From Paenibacillus caui (GTDB lineage Bacteria > Bacillota > Bacilli > Paenibacillales > Paenibacillaceae): a DNA stretch of 64,000 nt. The stretch spans positions 186,001-250,000 of the forward strand of contig NZ_JAIOGQ010000002.1 in assembly GCF_019904135.1 (NCBI RefSeq), given 5' to 3'. Below are positions 18,191-27,979 of this stretch, one piece after another; position 1 is the first letter of the stretch, and the number at the start of each line of letters is the position of its first letter. Made by a program: the position numbers and the translations under genes. The notes below the pieces were generated by a model. The model saw only the letters and a program-made list of their open reading frames with translations. It did no database searches and had not been told where the DNA came from.

Positions 18191-18340
18191 AAAGACGGAG
18201 AAGCTTTGGAGAAGCACCAAAACTTTGCAAGCGCTAAGCGCATGGTTGGAGAATATATGGCCTTTTACAATGAGAGACGATTCCAGAAAAAACTCGGCGA
18301 CCTGTCACCGGTAGAATACCGGCAGCAGATCGCCGCTTAA
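18191..18340 (+). mobile_element. IS3-family transposase (orfB) C-terminal remnant
   Basis: The frame ends ...AKRMVGEYMAFYNERRFQKK... and ...LGDLSPVEYRQQIAA before a TAA. The YNxxRxxxxLGxLSPxEYR pattern is the standard C-terminus of IS3-family integrase-type transposases. No catalytic DDE region, orfA or inverted ends were found next to it, so only the tail remains. The upstream boundary with the LysR remnant is uncertain by a few tens of bases. Confidence 0.7.
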
Positions 18341-18448
18341 CATCTTTTTTCATACTGTCTACTTGACGGAGGGACGAGCAAGGACGTTCTTGATTATATC
18401 CGTGATAGTCCAGTCTCTTCGCTGTTCCCAACCGAAATACTTTCGATA

Positions 18449-18597
18449 TTGATTCCATGATCAACTGATCCAATGTAGTTCCACTATGAACCATAGGATA
18501 TACATTCTCTTCTTTCGGTACAACAAATTCAACAAGTACAGGTCCAGGTGTTTCCAGAGCTTCTTGCCAAATACGAAATATAAGGCCTTGCTTCTTA
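18449..18597 (-). pseudogene. Acetolactate synthase large subunit (ilvB-like) C-terminal remnant
   Basis: The minus strand reads IWQEALETPGPVLVEFVV, then PKEENVYPMVHSGTTLDQLIM, which matches the last 45 residues of IlvB-type acetolactate synthases (TPGPVxxxFxVxxxENVYPMVxxGxxxDxMIM). The homology starts at the end of the HxlR gene and fades after LIMES, before a stop codon is reached, so both sides are truncated. Confidence 0.7.
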
Positions 18598-18954
18598 ATT
18601 TGCGTCCGCAGCGCGTCCCACTTTTTCAGGACACAGATTCTCCTGAGCCCATTCGTTCATAGCGGAAAATATCGGTTGGAGCCGGCGCCCCCGTTCGGTA
18701 AGCTCATACTCGACGTGAAGCGGCACCTCGGAGAAAATCGTACGAGTAACGATTCCCTTCTCTTCTAACATTCGTAAGCGTTCGGTCAGAGTCTTTGGGC
18801 TGATGGGATGCAGCGAGCGCCGCAATTCCCCGAACCGGCGAATACCGTTAAATAGGTCGCGCAATAGGAGAAGCGTCCATTTGCCTTCCAGAATCTCCAG
18901 AAGTGGGATGATGGCAGCGGGACATGCCGGGTCGATCAATTTAATTACCTCCAT
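18595..18954 (-). CDS. HxlR-family winged-helix regulator
   Basis: A 119-residue MarR/HxlR-type regulator. The fold is clear: CPAAIIPLLEILEGKWTLLLLRDLFNGIRRFGEL, then SPKTLTERLRMLEEKGIVTR and the wing EVPLHVEYELTERGRRLQPIFSAM. Cys10 sits in the position used as a redox or electrophile sensor in YodB/HxlR relatives. It is divergent from a DHFR-like gene, the usual arrangement for HxlR regulators and their target. The C-terminal end abuts the ilvB remnant, so its last residues may have been altered. Confidence 0.85.
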   Translation of the reverse strand: MEVIKLIDPACPAAIIPLLEILEGKWTLLLLRDLFNGIRRFGELRRSLHPISPKTLTERLRMLEEKGIVTRTIFSEVPLHVEYELTERGRRLQPIFSAMNEWAQENLCPEKVGRAADAN

Positions 18955-18968
18955 GGTTCATTTTATGA

Positions 18969-18994
18969 AACTACTGCACTTTTATGTAACTACT
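18969..18994. promoter_or_regulatory. Candidate HxlR-type operator repeats
   Basis: AACTACT occurs at 18969-18975 and 18988-18994 (19 bases apart), with a related GACTACT at 19014-19020, all in the 153-base gap between the HxlR regulator and its divergent partner. Direct repeats about two helical turns apart fit a dimeric regulator; assignment is inferential. Confidence 0.35.
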
Positions 18995-19107
18995 TTTCAA
19001 ATGTACCACTCTCGACTACTCTTGTGAAGAGGAGACGCTTCACGATGATCAGGATGCACAATTAGAAGCGAAAGGAATTCATTTCACAAATTTGGAGGGT
19101 ACAACCA

Positions 19108-19614
19108 ATGAAAACGATACTATGGGCAACTTTATCCGCTAATGGAAACTATGCGCAGTCCACTGACGAGAATCCACCCAAGAAAGAAGCGCTGAACGAT
19201 TTTGCAATGCAAGCCAAAGCAGCGGGCAATTTCATTGTCGGCCGTCGAACGTTCGAAAGCATGCGTGGAAACGGCGGCGGTTCTTTTTCCGACTTGGATA
19301 TTGTAGTCATTTCGGCAAGTGTGAAAGACATACCTGGCGTCAAGGTTGTGGAGTCTCCGCAAGAAGCGCTGGGCTACCTACAGGCAAAAGGGCATACAAC
19401 CGCTCTCATCTCGGGTGGTGCAGCCGTACACAATGCTTTCCTGAGCCGAGGACTTGTTGACGAGGTAATTTTCAATGTTGCTCCGGTGCTGGAGGGGAAG
19501 GGCCTCAATCTTGTCATTGACCAAGACCACTACCAATTCAAGGATGTACATTTGCTCGACTCCAAGCTCCTTGGCGGCGGCGTTGTTCAACTTCACTACT
19601 TCATCGGTCGATAA
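19108..19614 (+). CDS. Dihydrofolate reductase family (RibD C-terminal-like) protein
   Basis: A 168-residue NAD(P)H-dependent reductase-fold protein. It opens MKTILWATLSANGNYAQ and carries GNFIVGRRTFESM, LISGGAAVHNAFLSRGLVDEV and a C-terminal strand LLGGGVVQLHY, all typical of the RibD C-terminal/DHFR-like superfamily. Typical DHFR active-site residues for folate are not evident, so the substrate is unknown. A GGAGG precedes the ATG (TTTGGAGGGTACAACC). Divergent from the HxlR gene, which probably represses it. Confidence 0.82.
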   Translation: MKTILWATLSANGNYAQSTDENPPKKEALNDFAMQAKAAGNFIVGRRTFESMRGNGGGSFSDLDIVVISASVKDIPGVKVVESPQEALGYLQAKGHTTALISGGAAVHNAFLSRGLVDEVIFNVAPVLEGKGLNLVIDQDHYQFKDVHLLDSKLLGGGVVQLHYFIGR

Positions 19615-19674
19615 AGTGTTCAAGCGCATTACTTAAATCTGCAATCTGTTAAATAAACGGATCAACGCGTAAAA

Positions 19675-19715
19675 GGGGCAATCCTTGTAGTCATCAAAGA
19701 CTAAGGGACGGCCCC
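19675..19715 (-). terminator. Hairpin, probable terminator after the 64-residue ORF
   Basis: On the minus strand GGGGC...GCCCC closes an interrupted stem with loop TTTGAT and is followed by TTTT. Sequence and loop resemble the hairpin at 60665, so both may derive from one dispersed repeat. Confidence 0.5.
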
Positions 19716-19783
19716 TAGGGTTTGCGTCATCATTGTGTCCGTTTTTCTTTTACCGTTTAAGCTGGCTAACCTCTAATACGAAA

Positions 19784-19978
19784 TTATTTAAAAGACTCTT
19801 TCTGTAACACAAGTGCGACTATCCCGATAAGCCCGGTTACCCAGGGTTTCTTTTTTTTCGGGATGCGGTCCGTCATCATCTGTTCTCTGCATGGATCCGC
19901 GACCCTACGGTCAAGACCTTTGAATTGATGGAACGTTCGCAGCTCCATTTCCATTCTGTACAGTTCTTCGAATCTCAT
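19784..19978 (-). CDS. Small protein of unknown function
   Basis: A 64-residue ORF starting MRFEELYRMEMELRTFHQF, with a basic middle (PKKKKPW) and a short hydrophobic patch VTGLIGIVALVLQ near the end that could touch the membrane. I do not recognise a family. Support for coding: GGGGAAGGG six bases before the ATG, and a hairpin with a T-run downstream. It lies divergent from the SgrR-like gene. May be a real small gene or a chance frame. Confidence 0.4.
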   Translation of the reverse strand: MRFEELYRMEMELRTFHQFKGLDRRVADPCREQMMTDRIPKKKKPWVTGLIGIVALVLQKESFK

Positions 19979-20063
19979 TTAAGCCCTTCCCCTTTCTCTT
20001 CTCCTAAAAACCCGGTGCGATCTTTGTTACCATTATCTGCTTTAAAAGCAGGAAGAAAAAGAG

Positions 20064-20081
20064 TACACTATTGAAAGTGTA
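20064..20081. promoter_or_regulatory. Inverted repeat upstream of the SgrR-like gene
   Basis: TACACT, six bases, AGTGTA: a dyad 52 bases before the SgrR-like start codon, in the gap shared with the divergent small ORF. Plausible autoregulatory operator; no direct evidence. Confidence 0.3.
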
Positions 20082-20132
20082 TTTCCCCTTTTAATACGGG
20101 TTCCTTGAATATTGAGTCCAGGGAGGTATTCC

Positions 20133-21938
20133 ATGCTTACTGCTGAACGCTATATCACGCTTTTGAATCATTTTGTCGGTCCGGCGGCGGGAGAAGAAGA
20201 TGAATATGAAGTGGCGCTTAAAGAGTTGTCGGGGGTCTTTCACTGTACTGAGCGGAATGTCAAGCTGATCATCCGCAAGCTTCAGGAGGAGAGTTTAATT
20301 CTCTGGCTTCCCGGCCGCGGCCGGGGAAACCGTTCACGCTTGAAGTTTATGGTGAAACGCGAGCATTTCCTGCTGGAATTTGCCAAGCGGCTGTGGCAAA
20401 AAGGGGAATATCAGTCGGCGTTTGAGTTCCTGCATCAGTTTGAGGAGGATAAGTCGATACTGGATCAGTTCATCCAGTGGCTAAACGGCCAATTCGGTGT
20501 GGAGAAACTGACGGCGGATTCAAAGGGCAAGGATGTGTTCCGGCTTCCGGTATACCGCACCCCTATGTCACTGGATCCCTCGCAGATCTACTTTGGCTTT
20601 GACTCGCACCTTGTACGGCAATTATATGACCGGCTCGTCGAGTACGATTCCGAACAGGAAGAGGTTGTGCCGATGTTAGCGCATTATTGGGAATGCAATT
20701 CCTTCGGGACCGAATGGACTTTTTATTTGCATAAAGGAATCAGGTTCCATCACGGAAAGGTGCTAACAGCAGAAGATGTTGTATTCACACTGGAAAGGCT
20801 TAAAAGCGGCACAATGAACCGATGGCTGGTAGCGACGATGGATCGTGCGGAGGCGGTGGATGACCGAACTGTGAAAATCTATCTTCGCCAGCCGAATTGG
20901 CTGTTTCTCCGCCTGATGTGTTCTTCCTGCGCTTCCATTGTGCCCTCCGATTTGGCCGGACAGGAAGATAGCGGCTACTGGAACAGGCCGAGCGGCACCG
21001 GCCCTTTCCAACTGGTGAACTGGTCCAGCAGCCGGATTGAGCTGGCGGTCAATGAACGCTATTTTCATGGCAGGCCTTATTTGGATGAAGTCCAGCTGAT
21101 CTTTATGCCGGACAATATCCCGAATGGTTCCAAATTGAACTGGGAGCAATTAGTCACGAGCGACTCCCGTATTCCCGCCAAAGCCGAAAGCGACTGGCAG
21201 CGGATTGAAACGTTAAGCAACGGCTGCAGTCTGATTTCCTGGAATCGGAATAAGGAAGGGCCGCAGCAGTCCTTTTCCTTCCGTCAGGCCGTCAATCTTG
21301 TGATCAATCGTTCCAGAATGATCGAGCATTCGGGGCAACCGGGATACCCTGCCCGCAGTTTTTTGCCGCAGGAAGAAATGGGTTTGGGTATGCAATGGCA
21401 CGATCCGGAGGCCGCAAGACAACTTCTGGATCAGTCGGGCTATGATGGTGCCCCTATCCTGCTCGTGGCCAGCGATACGTCGCACAAGGATGCGGAATGG
21501 ATCAAGCAGCAATGCGCCTCCATCGGAATCCCTGTAAATATCAGATATGTAGGAAAAAGCGCATTGTCCCGGGTGGAGACGGCCCAGGAGGCTGACGCGC
21601 TGCTGATGTGCCTTGTTTTTGTGGACGATGAGATTTGCGAGTTGGAAGCTTTTCTCCAAGAGAACAGCACGATTTATCAGCATCTGGATCAAGGGCTTCG
21701 TACATGGGTTTTCCGCCTCGTGGATGAAGTGCTTGCGACTCCGTCCAAAAAGAAGCGGCGCGCGCTGCTGCAGCAAATGGAGTACCGCCTGACCGATGAA
21801 GCCCAGGTGCTGTTCCTCGTGCACCAGAAAATAAACACTTATGTGCATCCATCCGTTCGAGGGCTGGTCATAAACAATCTGGGCTGGATGGATTTTAAAG
21901 ATATTTGGCTGACCGGGCAGAGCGATAGAACGATATAA
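20133..21938 (+). CDS. SgrR-family transcriptional regulator with solute-binding domain
   Basis: A 601-residue fusion. Residues 1-110 form an SgrR-type helix-turn-helix domain (LTAERYITLLNHFVG..., then VFHCTERNVKLIIRKLQEESLILWLPGRGRGNRS). The rest is a cytoplasmic family-5 oligopeptide-binding-like domain: DSHLVRQLYDRLVEYD, WTFYLHKGIRFHHGKVLTAEDVVFTLERL, GTGPFQLVNWSSSRIEL. No signal peptide, as expected for a sensor-regulator. Start chosen at the ATG after GGGAGG. The C-terminus LGWMDFKDIWL is the normal family end. In related genomes such regulators control adjacent efflux or sugar genes; here the downstream neighbour is a broken oxidoreductase on the other strand. Confidence 0.85.
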   Translation: MLTAERYITLLNHFVGPAAGEEDEYEVALKELSGVFHCTERNVKLIIRKLQEESLILWLPGRGRGNRSRLKFMVKREHFLLEFAKRLWQKGEYQSAFEFLHQFEEDKSILDQFIQWLNGQFGVEKLTADSKGKDVFRLPVYRTPMSLDPSQIYFGFDSHLVRQLYDRLVEYDSEQEEVVPMLAHYWECNSFGTEWTFYLHKGIRFHHGKVLTAEDVVFTLERLKSGTMNRWLVATMDRAEAVDDRTVKIYLRQPNWLFLRLMCSSCASIVPSDLAGQEDSGYWNRPSGTGPFQLVNWSSSRIELAVNERYFHGRPYLDEVQLIFMPDNIPNGSKLNWEQLVTSDSRIPAKAESDWQRIETLSNGCSLISWNRNKEGPQQSFSFRQAVNLVINRSRMIEHSGQPGYPARSFLPQEEMGLGMQWHDPEAARQLLDQSGYDGAPILLVASDTSHKDAEWIKQQCASIGIPVNIRYVGKSALSRVETAQEADALLMCLVFVDDEICELEAFLQENSTIYQHLDQGLRTWVFRLVDEVLATPSKKKRRALLQQMEYRLTDEAQVLFLVHQKINTYVHPSVRGLVINNLGWMDFKDIWLTGQSDRTI

Positions 21939-22659
21939 TATTACGCGTAAAATAAGCGGGACGAAGCAGCTCCTGACTAAGAGTACGCATGTCTCCGCCC
22001 ACCGGATCCAGTACGGCATCAATTCCCCGAGGGCCGGTCAGCTTCCGGATCGGCTCGATGAAATCGGACCGGAGAAACAGCTCGTCATAACCTAGAGAAG
22101 CGGCCAGTTTCGTTTTCTCCGGGCTGCCTACGGTGCCAAACACTTTGCCAGCTCCAAAATGCCTGGCCATCTGGCCCAAGAAGCTGCCGAGCCCGCCTGC
22201 GGCCGCATGGACTAGAATGTTATCCCCTTTTTGCATGTTTATTACATTTCGGATTGTCATATATGCCGTCGAAAGATTGACGATTGCGGCCGCAGCGGCA
22301 GCCATATCGATTTCCTTTCCCAGTTGGTCCAGAGGCACCGTAAGCTCCGGTCTCACCTGGGCTACGGACGCATATCCGCCCAGATCCAGCAGCGTCATCG
22401 AGGCCACTGGCTGTCCGACATGGAAGCCTTCAACTCCTTCCCCAATTTCCCTCACATATCCTGATACTTCGAGCCCCGGAACAACCGGCAACGGCAGAAC
22501 GGACTGCAAGTCCCCTCGCCGCAGCAGCACATCCACATAGCCTACACCGGCATAAGCAACATCTATGGTAAGCATGCCAGGAGCCGGCTTTGGATCCGGA
22601 AGCTCACTCACTTCAAGTTCTGCGGCCTCACAAGGCCGATCAATCACAACAGCTTTCAT
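21895..22659 (-). pseudogene. Zinc-type quinone oxidoreductase (MDR family), 3'-truncated
   Basis: The N-terminal 230 residues are a good medium-chain NADPH:quinone oxidoreductase: MKAVVIDRPCEAAELEV, VVPGLEVSGYVREIGEGV, the nucleotide loop VHAAAGGLGSFLGQMARHFGA and GIDAVLDPVGGDMRT. After SQELLRP the sequence turns into non-homologous residues and stops inside the 3' end of the convergent SgrR-like gene, giving 254 residues instead of about 320. The missing part is the end of the cofactor domain and the C-terminal catalytic strand, so activity is doubtful. The deletion joint is near 21955. Confidence 0.75.
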
Positions 22660-22745
22660 GGAAAATACCTCCCTGGTTTGATTTCGAACTCATTATAATC
22701 AAGCTCCAGGGAGGCAACCACAGTATGTTTATACTGGTAACCGGA

Positions 22746-23603
22746 TTACCAGTCTACGGTCTTATCACCCGCCGACTCTATAATCCTCTTTATTTTCCGC
22801 TCCGTATCCGTGCCCGATATTGGCGTATATACGCAGCAATGAAGTTCCGCGTTGCCGTTCAGACTGGCAAAGGAGTTGATTTCAAAAGAAAGTTCCCTCG
22901 CCAGTGGACGGTTGATGATGAACTTACTCGCCTTTTTCAGCTGAATATCATGCAGCCGCCATAAATAGTCGAATTCCGCGGATTCCACGCTTAAACGTTC
23001 GACTGTTTCCCCAAACCAGGAGTCACCCGAATGCCGATCGAAATTCGAGCGGAAGACAGCTACAGAATATTTCGCGAACTCCTCCCAATTTGCCATATGG
23101 CTGCGATAATAGGGGTTCACAAACAATAGCCGGATCATGACACGTTCGTGATCGGGCATAGACGGAAAGTCTGCGATAATCTCGGAAGCAGCCCGGTTCC
23201 ACGCGAGCACTTCCGTTCTGTCATTGCTGATGAATGCAGGGTATGTCAATTGGTCGATAATGTTTTGCCACTCGGGCTTTACGGTGTCTAAACCAGGCTT
23301 CGCAGCAGGCTTCTCCGGATTCGATAACCGGTTCAAATGCAGCCGCTCATCCGGAGACAATTGCAAAGCTCTGCCGATACTATCAAGGACCTCCTTGGAA
23401 GCCGTTACGTCCCGCCCTTGCTCCAGCCATGTGTAATAGGTGGCGCTAACCCCGGCCAGTATGGCTACCTCTTCTCTCCGCAGCCCCGGGGTTCTTCTCC
23501 GGCCGTAGGAACCCTGGATGCCAACCTGCTCAGGTTGAAGGCGTTCCCTGCGGGACTTCAGGAATTCACCCAGAACCTTTAATCTGCTACTATCCGTAGA
23601 CAT
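22746..23603 (-). CDS. XRE-family regulator with MmyB-like ligand-binding domain
   Basis: A 285-residue regulator. The helix-turn-helix is RRTPGLRREEVAILAGVSATYYTWLEQGRDVTAS at residues 35-70, the diagnostic start of the MmyB-type family, which pairs it with a PAS-like domain (NIIDQLTYPAFISNDRTEVLAWNRAA, then MIRLLFVNPYYR). Members typically sit next to short-chain or medium-chain oxidoreductases that they control. Here the truncated quinone oxidoreductase is 86 bases downstream on the same strand, so its probable target is damaged. Confidence 0.88.
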   Translation of the reverse strand: MSTDSSRLKVLGEFLKSRRERLQPEQVGIQGSYGRRRTPGLRREEVAILAGVSATYYTWLEQGRDVTASKEVLDSIGRALQLSPDERLHLNRLSNPEKPAAKPGLDTVKPEWQNIIDQLTYPAFISNDRTEVLAWNRAASEIIADFPSMPDHERVMIRLLFVNPYYRSHMANWEEFAKYSVAVFRSNFDRHSGDSWFGETVERLSVESAEFDYLWRLHDIQLKKASKFIINRPLARELSFEINSFASLNGNAELHCCVYTPISGTDTERKIKRIIESAGDKTVDW

Positions 23604-23897
23604 GCCAATCCTCCCCTCAAACCTCAGGTATCATGTGCTCATTATAACATTGGCACTCTGGACAAATCATGTTAGAACATTAAATCTGGTTCTGCGTCTT
23701 AATATGGGAATCCTCAAGCGATAATGTCTCCCAAACGTTCATAACATCTGTGGGCTCAATCAAACCTTCTTTTTATAGACTAATAACGAAAGTTCTACCT
23801 ATATTCAATTTTACTCTGGAGGAAAAAGTGCCCATCTAGTAAATTGCTATTAAAGGTTAATGTTGTCTATTACGTTATGAAAAGTGGCCGCAATGAC

Positions 23898-24356
23898 ATG
23901 TCAATTCGATTAGTACCCGTTACGCGCGATAACTGGCTTGAAGCGCTTAAGCTGCAAATCAAGGAAGAACAGAAAGATTTCGTTCCAGGCGTTGCCGTTT
24001 CCTTGGCAATGGTTTATATAAAACCTGACGGCGACCAAGTGAATTATTTACCCTTCGCCATCTACGACGGCAACCGGATGGTTGGATTTATCATGCATGC
24101 CTACGAGGAGCATACCTCGGACATGTATTGGATTAACGGTTTCCTGATTGACGCGAAAGACCAAGGGAAAGGGTACGGAACAACAGCTCTGCTTCAAATG
24201 ATTCAATATATCAAGAACCGTTTTTCCGGGTGTAAGGAAATTCGGCTTACCGTCCACAAAAATAACGACAATGCCAAAAAGCTGTATTCCTCACTTGGCT
24301 TTTTGGATACAGGAGAGATTTGGGGAGAGGAACAGGTTTTCAAACTCCCCGTATAA
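23898..24356 (+). CDS. GNAT N-acetyltransferase (BltD/PaiA-like)
   Basis: A 152-residue acetyl-CoA-dependent acetyltransferase. Motif A is INGFLIDAKDQGKGYGTTALLQM (QGKGYG binds CoA) and motif B is LTVHKNNDNAKKLYSSLGF, as in spermidine/spermine-type acetyltransferases (BltD). I start at MSIRLVPVTRDNW, the family start. No good ribosome site lies next to it. The obvious GGAGG at 23818 leads to a GTG giving only V-P-I-stop, so initiation may be inefficient or use an upstream TTG (23844). The gap 23604-23897 holds nothing else I recognise. Confidence 0.82.
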   Translation: MSIRLVPVTRDNWLEALKLQIKEEQKDFVPGVAVSLAMVYIKPDGDQVNYLPFAIYDGNRMVGFIMHAYEEHTSDMYWINGFLIDAKDQGKGYGTTALLQMIQYIKNRFSGCKEIRLTVHKNNDNAKKLYSSLGFLDTGEIWGEEQVFKLPV

Positions 24357-24393
24357 GAAAAGGCGCGTCTCTCCAGCAAGCGGGAGCCGCGCC
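24357..24393 (-). terminator. Terminator of the heterodimeric ABC exporter operon
   Basis: Minus strand: GGCGCGG...CGCGCC interrupted stem followed by TTTTCTT, 33 bases beyond the stop of the second ABC gene. It also lies just after the GNAT stop on plus. Confidence 0.6.
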
Positions 24394-24425
24394 ATACCTA
24401 ATACTGTTCCAATCATCCAATCCCT

Positions 24426-26237
24426 TTAAACCATGCCAGTCTTGACCTCATCCCCTGCCGCGGCCTCTCGATCGGCAGAAGATTCCTCTCCATGTCCATT
24501 CCATAACAGCTGCATTTCGACGCTTGTTGCGAGCAGCTCGGACAAGCTGCCTTCCGCTTCGATCCGGCCGTCCTTCATGACGATGATATGGTCTGCCTGG
24601 GCGAGAGCTGCTCTACGGTGAGATACCGCGATGCAGGTAACGTTACGCTCCTTGAACAGTCCCTCCCATACCAGCTGCTCGGTCTCCACATCCAGCGCGC
24701 TGGATAGATCGTCAAAGATAAACAGATCCGCCCCTGTCATGATCATTCGCGCAGTGGCTGCGCGCTGAATCTGTCCGCCCGACAACATGACGCCTCTCGG
24801 ACCCACAAACGTTTCCAGCCCTTGATCCAAATCTTCAACATCCTTGTCCATGACCGCCAGACGAATGGCTCTTTCCAAGTCTTCATCGGCATGCTCTTTC
24901 TTACCTTGGACGATATTTTCTCTTAATGTATCGCTGAACAACCGGGGAACCTGCGGTGTATAAGCCGCTCTTGGCGGTACCAAAAAGGCTGCAGGATCAA
25001 CCTTGCGGCCGTTCCAGCGTATCGTTCCGTCCTGTTTCGGAAGCAGTCCGAGCAGCGTCCGCACCAGTGTCGATTTCCCGGAGCCGATTCGGCCTGTGAT
25101 CACGAGAAACTTGCCCCGCTCCAAACGAAAGCTGATATCCGAAATCCCGTTATTGGAATTCGGGTATTTGTACGTTAAATTACTCACTTCAAGATCTCTC
25201 AGCTGCTCCTTTGGATCTCTTGGCATTGTCGGCAATTCCGGCGGCTCAGCGTTAAGGTAAGTTTCCCTGGATTCAATGATTCGATCTTCTTCACCAGGCT
25301 GGAACAGGGTTCGCATCCGGTCAAAGGACACTTTGAGGCGCTTGTGCTGAAATACCATATAGCCAAATAAAGAAATACTGAAGCCGATATTCGCCAAATA
25401 CGTCGTAAACAGGGCAAAATCCCCCACGGTAAACTGCCCGGCTTTCATCTGCACAGCACACATCAGAAGGATAAGGCCTGTACAGATGCTGAGCACATGC
25501 TGATTCAGCGATCTCATCCACTGCTTGAACAGATTATCTTTGAGCGCTGCTTGACGGCGCGCTTCATTCAGCTTCGTAAACCGCTCATGAACATGATCTT
25601 CCGCCTGCCCGAGCTTCAAGGCTTGAACCGCGCCAAAGGTTTCCGCAATAAAGCTGGTAATGCGTCCGGTGGCTTCACGATTTTGCTGTCCATAGCGCCG
25701 GGCGCGGCCACCTGATAAATTGTTAAGCAGCGTTACAATAACTAGGGGCAAAATCGCAACCAGCGTAATTTTCCAGTTGATCTTCGCCATAATGACAATC
25801 GAAACAAGCGCAAAAACGAGCCGACCCCAGAAATCCACCCACGATTCCACATAATCGACAACCTCATTCACATCATCGCGAAAGCGGCTCATAGCCTCCC
25901 CCGGAGAGGCCGGCAGATTTCGCCCAGGCCAGCGCATGATGCCTGCCAGCATATTCGTACGCAGAATGGCCTCAATATGATAAATATAGGTTATCCATTG
26001 GTAAAATGCCCCAAAAAACGTCCCTACCCTCACGACCCTCACTGCAGCTATGAAGATAAGAGGGACAGCCAGCCACAGATAATCGTTTGAACTTGCCGTT
26101 GCGCGGTTAAAAAACCACTGCATCCCGATCCCGATCGCCAGCGGCAAGGAGTGAAAGATACACCACAACAGGCCGTTAATCAAAAATAATGAGGGCCTGA
26201 AACGGAACAGACGATTTATAAAACCAGCTACAGTCAT
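24426..26237 (-). CDS. ABC exporter half-transporter (fused permease-ATPase), subunit 2
   Basis: A 603-residue export-type half transporter: six membrane segments in the first 320 residues, then an ATPase with [13 protein letters not shown] (Walker A, near 385), [14 protein letters not shown] (signature) and [12 protein letters not shown] (Walker B). The residue after Walker B is Asp where Glu is catalytic, i.e. a degenerate site, as in one partner of heterodimeric exporters. The start overlaps the stop of the upstream half transporter by four bases (translational coupling). Substrate unknown; drug or lipid export is usual for such pairs. No cognate regulator or biosynthetic gene is adjacent. 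Confidence 0.88.
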   Translation of the reverse strand: MTVAGFINRLFRFRPSLFLINGLLWCIFHSLPLAIGIGMQWFFNRATASSNDYLWLAVPLIFIAAVRVVRVGTFFGAFYQWITYIYHIEAILRTNMLAGIMRWPGRNLPASPGEAMSRFRDDVNEVVDYVESWVDFWGRLVFALVSIVIMAKINWKITLVAILPLVIVTLLNNLSGGRARRYGQQNREATGRITSFIAETFGAVQALKLGQAEDHVHERFTKLNEARRQAALKDNLFKQWMRSLNQHVLSICTGLILLMCAVQMKAGQFTVGDFALFTTYLANIGFSISLFGYMVFQHKRLKVSFDRMRTLFQPGEEDRIIESRETYLNAEPPELPTMPRDPKEQLRDLEVSNLTYKYPNSNNGISDISFRLERGKFLVITGRIGSGKSTLVRTLLGLLPKQDGTIRWNGRKVDPAAFLVPPRAAYTPQVPRLFSDTLRENIVQGKKEHADEDLERAIRLAVMDKDVEDLDQGLETFVGPRGVMLSGGQIQRAATARMIMTGADLFIFDDLSSALDVETEQLVWEGLFKERNVTCIAVSHRRAALAQADHIIVMKDGRIEAEGSLSELLATSVEMQLLWNGHGEESSADREAAAGDEVKTGMV

Positions 26238-27979
26238 GCCATTTCCTCCTCTCTGCCTGTAATCAGCAGCCGGGCATAATGAGAAGCCGGGTCTTGCGCC
26301 AGTGCCTCCCGTTCACCAAATTCCAGGATTCGGCCGTCACCCAGCACCATGATTTTGTCTACCTGCTCCAGCGTAGACAGCCGGTGTGCAATAATAATTC
26401 CCGTGCAGCGGCTCATGAGCTGATCCACAGCAGCCTGAAGCATCGCTTCCGTTGCGGCATCCAGGCGCGATGACGGCTCATCCAGGATCACCAAGCTCGG
26501 CTGCGTCAGAAAGACCCGGGTCAAAGCAAATAGCTGAGCTTCCCCCGCAGACAGCGACGCGCCGCCTGTTGTCAGATGGGTATCTAGTCCATCCGGCTGG
26601 GCGTCGATCCATTGGCGCAGTCCCAGCCGCTCCGTCGTTTCCAGAATGAACGCGCCCGATACCCCGTCGTTAAACAGCGTCAAATTATCACGCAGCGTTC
26701 CGTCGAACAGTTGGACATCTTGCGTAACCATGCCAACCCGGCGATAAAGCGCCGGGAGCTTCAGCTTAGTGATATCTGTGCCGCCTACGCGAATAACCCC
26801 GCTGTCGATGTTGTACAGGCGAAGCAAAACACGGCTTAGACTGGATTTCCCGCTGCCGGTACGTCCGATAATGCCAAGTCGTTCCCCCGGCTTAACCGTA
26901 AACGTAATGTCTTTCAACACCGGCTTATCCTCGTTATAGCTGAAACCTACTCCCTCAAATTCCAGACCCAGCGCTCCCTCCGGAAGCTGCTCTTGCTCCC
27001 CGTCCACAATCTCGCTTCGATTCGACAACAATTCCCTGGAACGGAGCATGCCGGATTTCGCTTTTTGAAACTCCTGAACCTGGTCACCCAGCATTTCGAT
27101 CGGGTCATTCAGCATCTGTGTGTACTGATAAATGAGAAACAGCGTCCCCAAGCTGATCTCGCCGATCAAATAATAACGAACCCCTAATAACAATACGGCG
27201 GTCACCGCGAGGGCAAACAAGATGACAGTTGTGTTCCAGGGAACGACCCGAAGCATCCACGCTTTCCTTCCTTTCAGAAACACGGCGCGCATCAGGCGAT
27301 AAAACCGGTTCATCACATACGGCACATTGCCGTTGGCCTGCACATCCTCGATCCCCGCAATGCGCTCCTCGATCAGACCGAACAGAGAAGCGCTGGCTTC
27401 ACGCTCATGTTTTGACGAATTGACGCCCAGATTTCGGATGAAGACCATAAAGAAAATGGACACCAGCGTAAATACCGTCATCACGATGGCGATCGGCAGG
27501 TTCACCCTAAACATAAATCCGAGAATCCCTGCCAGCAGAACAAAACTCCCGATGACCTGCACGATAAACATCGCAAAAAAGTTCGAAATGTTGGTCACGT
27601 CGCCGTCGATGCGCTCGATCATTTCACCCGGCGTCTTCACATTATGGAATCGCATATCGAGACGCAAGCAATGCTTCAGCAGGTCGCCGCGAAGCTGGTT
27701 CGTTGCCCGCCAGGAAATGTCGTTCCCAAGATAACTGACGGCAACCGTAATGAGCTGATTAAATACAGCCACAACCAGAAAGATGCCAGCGAGCGTCATC
27801 AGACTGGACAACCCTCCGCCGCCAGCAGCCGTGTCAATAAACTGCTTTACCACTTGTGGATTAAGCAGCTGCAGTCCTGTAGAGGTCAGCAGCAGAATGA
27901 ATAGAATCAGCAGCCGTCCTTTGACAGGCTTTAAATACCGCAGCAGCCATAGCATCGATAATTTCTCTTTTTTGGGCAT
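26234..27979 (-). CDS. ABC exporter half-transporter (fused permease-ATPase), subunit 1
   Basis: A 581-residue half transporter: permease domain with six segments ([19 protein letters not shown] onward), ATPase with [15 protein letters not shown] near 370, a signature region [21 protein letters not shown] and Walker [14 protein letters not shown] with catalytic Glu. The canonical LSGGQ is LSAGE here, as in several heterodimeric exporters where signature and catalytic residues are split between partners. I choose the ATG at 27979 because a GGGGGTGG site precedes it; the ATG five codons earlier lacks one. Confidence 0.87.
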   Translation of the reverse strand: MPKKEKLSMLWLLRYLKPVKGRLLILFILLLTSTGLQLLNPQVVKQFIDTAAGGGGLSSLMTLAGIFLVVAVFNQLITVAVSYLGNDISWRATNQLRGDLLKHCLRLDMRFHNVKTPGEMIERIDGDVTNISNFFAMFIVQVIGSFVLLAGILGFMFRVNLPIAIVMTVFTLVSIFFMVFIRNLGVNSSKHEREASASLFGLIEERIAGIEDVQANGNVPYVMNRFYRLMRAVFLKGRKAWMLRVVPWNTTVILFALAVTAVLLLGVRYYLIGEISLGTLFLIYQYTQMLNDPIEMLGDQVQEFQKAKSGMLRSRELLSNRSEIVDGEQEQLPEGALGLEFEGVGFSYNEDKPVLKDITFTVKPGERLGIIGRTGSGKSSLSRVLLRLYNIDSGVIRVGGTDITKLKLPALYRRVGMVTQDVQLFDGTLRDNLTLFNDGVSGAFILETTERLGLRQWIDAQPDGLDTHLTTGGASLSAGEAQLFALTRVFLTQPSLVILDEPSSRLDAATEAMLQAAVDQLMSRCTGIIIAHRLSTLEQVDKIMVLGDGRILEFGEREALAQDPASHYARLLITGREEEMA

